Positions 31,843 through 33,655 of a stretch of 33,655 bases of DNA are shown piece by piece; position 1 is the first letter of the stretch; each line of letters opens with the position of its first letter. This DNA is from Candidatus Limisoma faecipullorum (GTDB lineage Bacteria; Bacteroidota; Bacteroidia; Bacteroidales; Muribaculaceae). The notes beneath the pieces are model-generated. The model made no database searches. It was not told where the DNA came from and saw only the letters and a program-made list of their open reading frames with translations. Both the position numbers and the translations under genes were made by a program. The stretch lies in assembly GCA_017694955.1 (NCBI GenBank), contig JADIMC010000013.1:1-33655 (forward strand), given 5' to 3'.

Positions 31843-33219
31843 ATGGAAAACAGTAAAGGACGTTACGGCTATCTTGTAAATATCTTTACTACCATTTTCG
31901 ACTTTGTGTTGTTGAATCTGGTATATCTTTTTATTATCTATAATAATCCGGATGGGGGGCAATTCTGTAGCAAGGCTGCATTGATTTTTTTGAATGTCTC
32001 CTATTGTCCTGCCATTTTCTTGTTCTCGGAAGTGCATAAGAAACGTGTGCTTTTTGTTGACAAGATAATGATTATGCTTTTGCAGACATTCTTCATCCAT
32101 TGTCTTGTGATGATGACATTGATGAGCATTGCAGGCTATGATGACGTGCCGATTCGCATATATGTATATTTCTATTCGTTGTATTATTCGTTACTTGCCA
32201 TTTGGTGGATTATTTCCAGAAAGATAATCAAATTTTTCCGAAGCCGAGGATTGAATTACCGGAGAGTGATTATTGTTGGATGGAATGGAACGGCAAAGCA
32301 GCTTTACAATGAGATGCATTCTGATCCTGGCTATGGATATCGTATAATAGGCATATTTGATAATGTCAAGCATAAGGATATAAAAATAGTTGGTGATATA
32401 ACTTGTATAGAATCTTTTATTGTGGAAAACAAAGTGGATGAGTTGTATTGTGCATTGTCATCGGAAGAAAAGAATATTGGGGAGTTGATAAAGATTGCTG
32501 ACCGTTATGATGTGGAATTTTATTATGTCCCGATGATTAGTGGATTTATGACAACGACATTCCGTCTTTCTTCGATTGGGAACGTGCCTATTCTCATATA
32601 CCGTCCTAATCCTTTACAAAATTGGTTTAACCGGTTTATAAAGAGAATATTTGATCTTGTTTTTTCGATTTGTGCAATTGTCGTCGTTTCATGCACGGTG
32701 TTGATACCGATAATAATTGCTATTAAGATTTCTTCGAAAGGTCCTGTGCTGTTCAAGCAAAAACGTACCGGTTATCGTGGACGAGAGTTTACTTGTTATA
32801 AGTTCAGGACTATGAGAGTCAACAATGATGCTGATAAGTTGCAGGCTACAAAAGACGATCCACGGAAAACGAAAGTAGGAGATTTTTTACGCCGTACAAG
32901 TCTTGACGAATTGCCGCAATTCATCAATGTGCTGATTGGAAATATGTCGGTGGTCGGTCCGCGCCCGCATATGGTCAAGCAGACGGATGAATATAGCAAG
33001 TTGATTGATAAATATATGGTGCGGCATATGATAAAGCCGGGAATTACGGGGTTGGCACAAGTAAGTGGTTATCGTGGGCAGACAGAGGAATTATGGCAAA
33101 TGGAGAAACGAGTGGAATATGATGTGAAATATATTGAAAGCTGGTCTTTCTGGCTTGATATAAAAATAATAATTCGCACGCTCATTAATGCTGTCCATGG
33201 AGAGAAAAACGCTTTCTGA
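31843..33219 (+). CDS. Undecaprenyl-phosphate sugar phosphotransferase (exopolysaccharide initiation)
   Basis: A 458-residue membrane enzyme that moves a sugar-1-phosphate (commonly glucose or galactose) onto undecaprenyl phosphate to begin a polysaccharide repeat. The start at 31843 is chosen since earlier codons lie inside the terminator. Residues 1-135 contain about four transmembrane helices, followed by a Rossmann-like CoA_binding_3 domain ([16 protein letters not shown]). A further membrane helix near 270-295 leads into the catalytic bacterial sugar transferase domain: [32 protein letters not shown] and [10 protein letters not shown]. The sugar cannot be read from sequence. No glycosyltransferase or flippase gene is adjacent here, so it is probably a stand-alone initiator shared by other loci. 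Confidence 0.92.
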   Translation: MENSKGRYGYLVNIFTTIFDFVLLNLVYLFIIYNNPDGGQFCSKAALIFLNVSYCPAIFLFSEVHKKRVLFVDKIMIMLLQTFFIHCLVMMTLMSIAGYDDVPIRIYVYFYSLYYSLLAIWWIISRKIIKFFRSRGLNYRRVIIVGWNGTAKQLYNEMHSDPGYGYRIIGIFDNVKHKDIKIVGDITCIESFIVENKVDELYCALSSEEKNIGELIKIADRYDVEFYYVPMISGFMTTTFRLSSIGNVPILIYRPNPLQNWFNRFIKRIFDLVFSICAIVVVSCTVLIPIIIAIKISSKGPVLFKQKRTGYRGREFTCYKFRTMRVNNDADKLQATKDDPRKTKVGDFLRRTSLDELPQFINVLIGNMSVVGPRPHMVKQTDEYSKLIDKYMVRHMIKPGITGLAQVSGYRGQTEELWQMEKRVEYDVKYIESWSFWLDIKIIIRTLINAVHGEKNAF

Positions 33220-33655
33220 TATTCGCGACACGGCTCTTGCTTTATTAAAGAAGTTTTATGGCTATGGCAGTTTCAGACCGTTGCAGGATGAAATCATTGA
33301 ACGCGTGCTGAAAGGCGGTGATGTTCTTGTGCTTATGCCCACAGGCGGTGGAAAATCAGTCTGCTTTCAGATTCCGGCATTGATGATGGAGGGGTGTACG
33401 ATTGTCGTTTCACCTTTGCTCTCGCTGATGAAAGATCAGGTTGACTCTTTGTATGCAAATGGAATACCTGCCGCAGCCATCAATAGTATGCAAAGTGAAA
33501 CGGTTAATAGGGAAGTGGTTGAAAAAGTTTTTGAAGGGAAAATAAAGTTGCTTTATATTTCGCCGGAGAGGTTGCTTTCAGAAATCAACCAGTGGTCTTC
33601 ACGACTGAATGTATCGATGATTGCTGTTGATGAAGCCCATTGTATCTCTCAATGG
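33197..33655 (+). CDS. recQ: ATP-dependent DNA helicase RecQ (3' partial)
   Basis: The first 153 residues of a RecQ helicase, running off the window. Motif 0 is YGYGSFRPLQDEII, Walker A is MPTGGGKSVCFQIP, motif Ia is VVSPLLSLMKDQV, and motif II is DEAHCISQW at the very edge. It unwinds DNA during recombination and fork repair. The start is taken at 33197 (MERKTLSD); an ATG three codons earlier at 33188 is equally possible. Both overlap the end of the sugar transferase gene (by 23 or 32 bp), so the two are likely on one transcript. Confidence 0.93.
   Translation, partial: MERKTLSDIRDTALALLKKFYGYGSFRPLQDEIIERVLKGGDVLVLMPTGGGKSVCFQIPALMMEGCTIVVSPLLSLMKDQVDSLYANGIPAAAINSMQSETVNREVVEKVFEGKIKLLYISPERLLSEINQWSSRLNVSMIAVDEAHCISQW

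Noticed and set aside
1..33655. Mobile element, CRISPR array, tRNA or defence system
   Set aside because: No transposase, integrase, regularly spaced repeat, tRNA cloverleaf or defence gene was recognised on either strand; reading by eye could miss a degenerate one.

Overview
The window looks like a chromosomal segment of a Bacteroidales bacterium (Bacteroidota; a Muribaculaceae- or Bacteroidaceae-like gut commensal is my best guess from gene content, not a proven placement). Evidence: an LpxC-FabZ fusion, a Bacteroidetes-type serine palmitoyltransferase, a DPP5-like S9 peptidase, DUF349 and DUF5723-type proteins, non-proton-pumping NDH-2, zinc-free L31, absence of clear Shine-Dalgarno sites, and six promoters that fit the Bacteroidetes pattern TTTG/TTG, 19-20 bp, TAnnTTTG. 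No tRNA, rRNA, CRISPR, insertion sequence, integrase or phage gene was seen; this is core-genome territory rather than an island.

Layout. 1-4057 (+): exported murein-peptide cluster (5'-truncated transglutaminase-like protein, NlpC/P60 peptidase with SH3-like domains, Tat-type L-Ala-D/L-Glu epimerase) followed by a nitroreductase. 4141-7295 (-): a surface/outer-membrane pair, a large lipoprotein and a DUF5723-like beta-barrel. 7538-14424 (-): one compact unit reading META-domain lipoprotein, uvrB, ygiQ-type radical SAM, DPP5-like peptidase, with a consensus promoter at its head and a hairpin at its end. 14586-16511 (-): NDH-2 and a cysteine-poor thioredoxin-fold protein with its own promoter, a possibly structured leader and terminator. 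16888-18114 (+): serB. 18186-19373 (-): serine palmitoyltransferase, divergent from 19605-22814 (+): lpxD, lpxC-fabZ, lpxA (lipid A). 23146-23400 (+): rpmE2. 23593-27294 (+): purL. 27338-29802 (+): conserved small protein, cyclophilin PPIase, M16 peptidase. 29940-31775 (+): DUF349 repeat protein. 31843-33219 (+): initiating sugar-phosphate transferase, starting immediately after a strong terminator. 33197-33655 (+): recQ, cut by the window end.

Functionally most of the window concerns the cell envelope: murein peptide breakdown, lipid A, sphingolipids, surface lipoprotein/barrel, polysaccharide initiation, plus housekeeping (DNA repair, purine and serine synthesis, ribosome). I did not find a clear new multi-gene defence or mobile system. 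The observations most worth checking are the terminator/attenuator abutting the sugar transferase start, the structured leader at 16512-16620, the uncharacterised lipoprotein/barrel pair, the divergent sphingolipid/lipid A locus, and the 5-repeat DUF349 protein.
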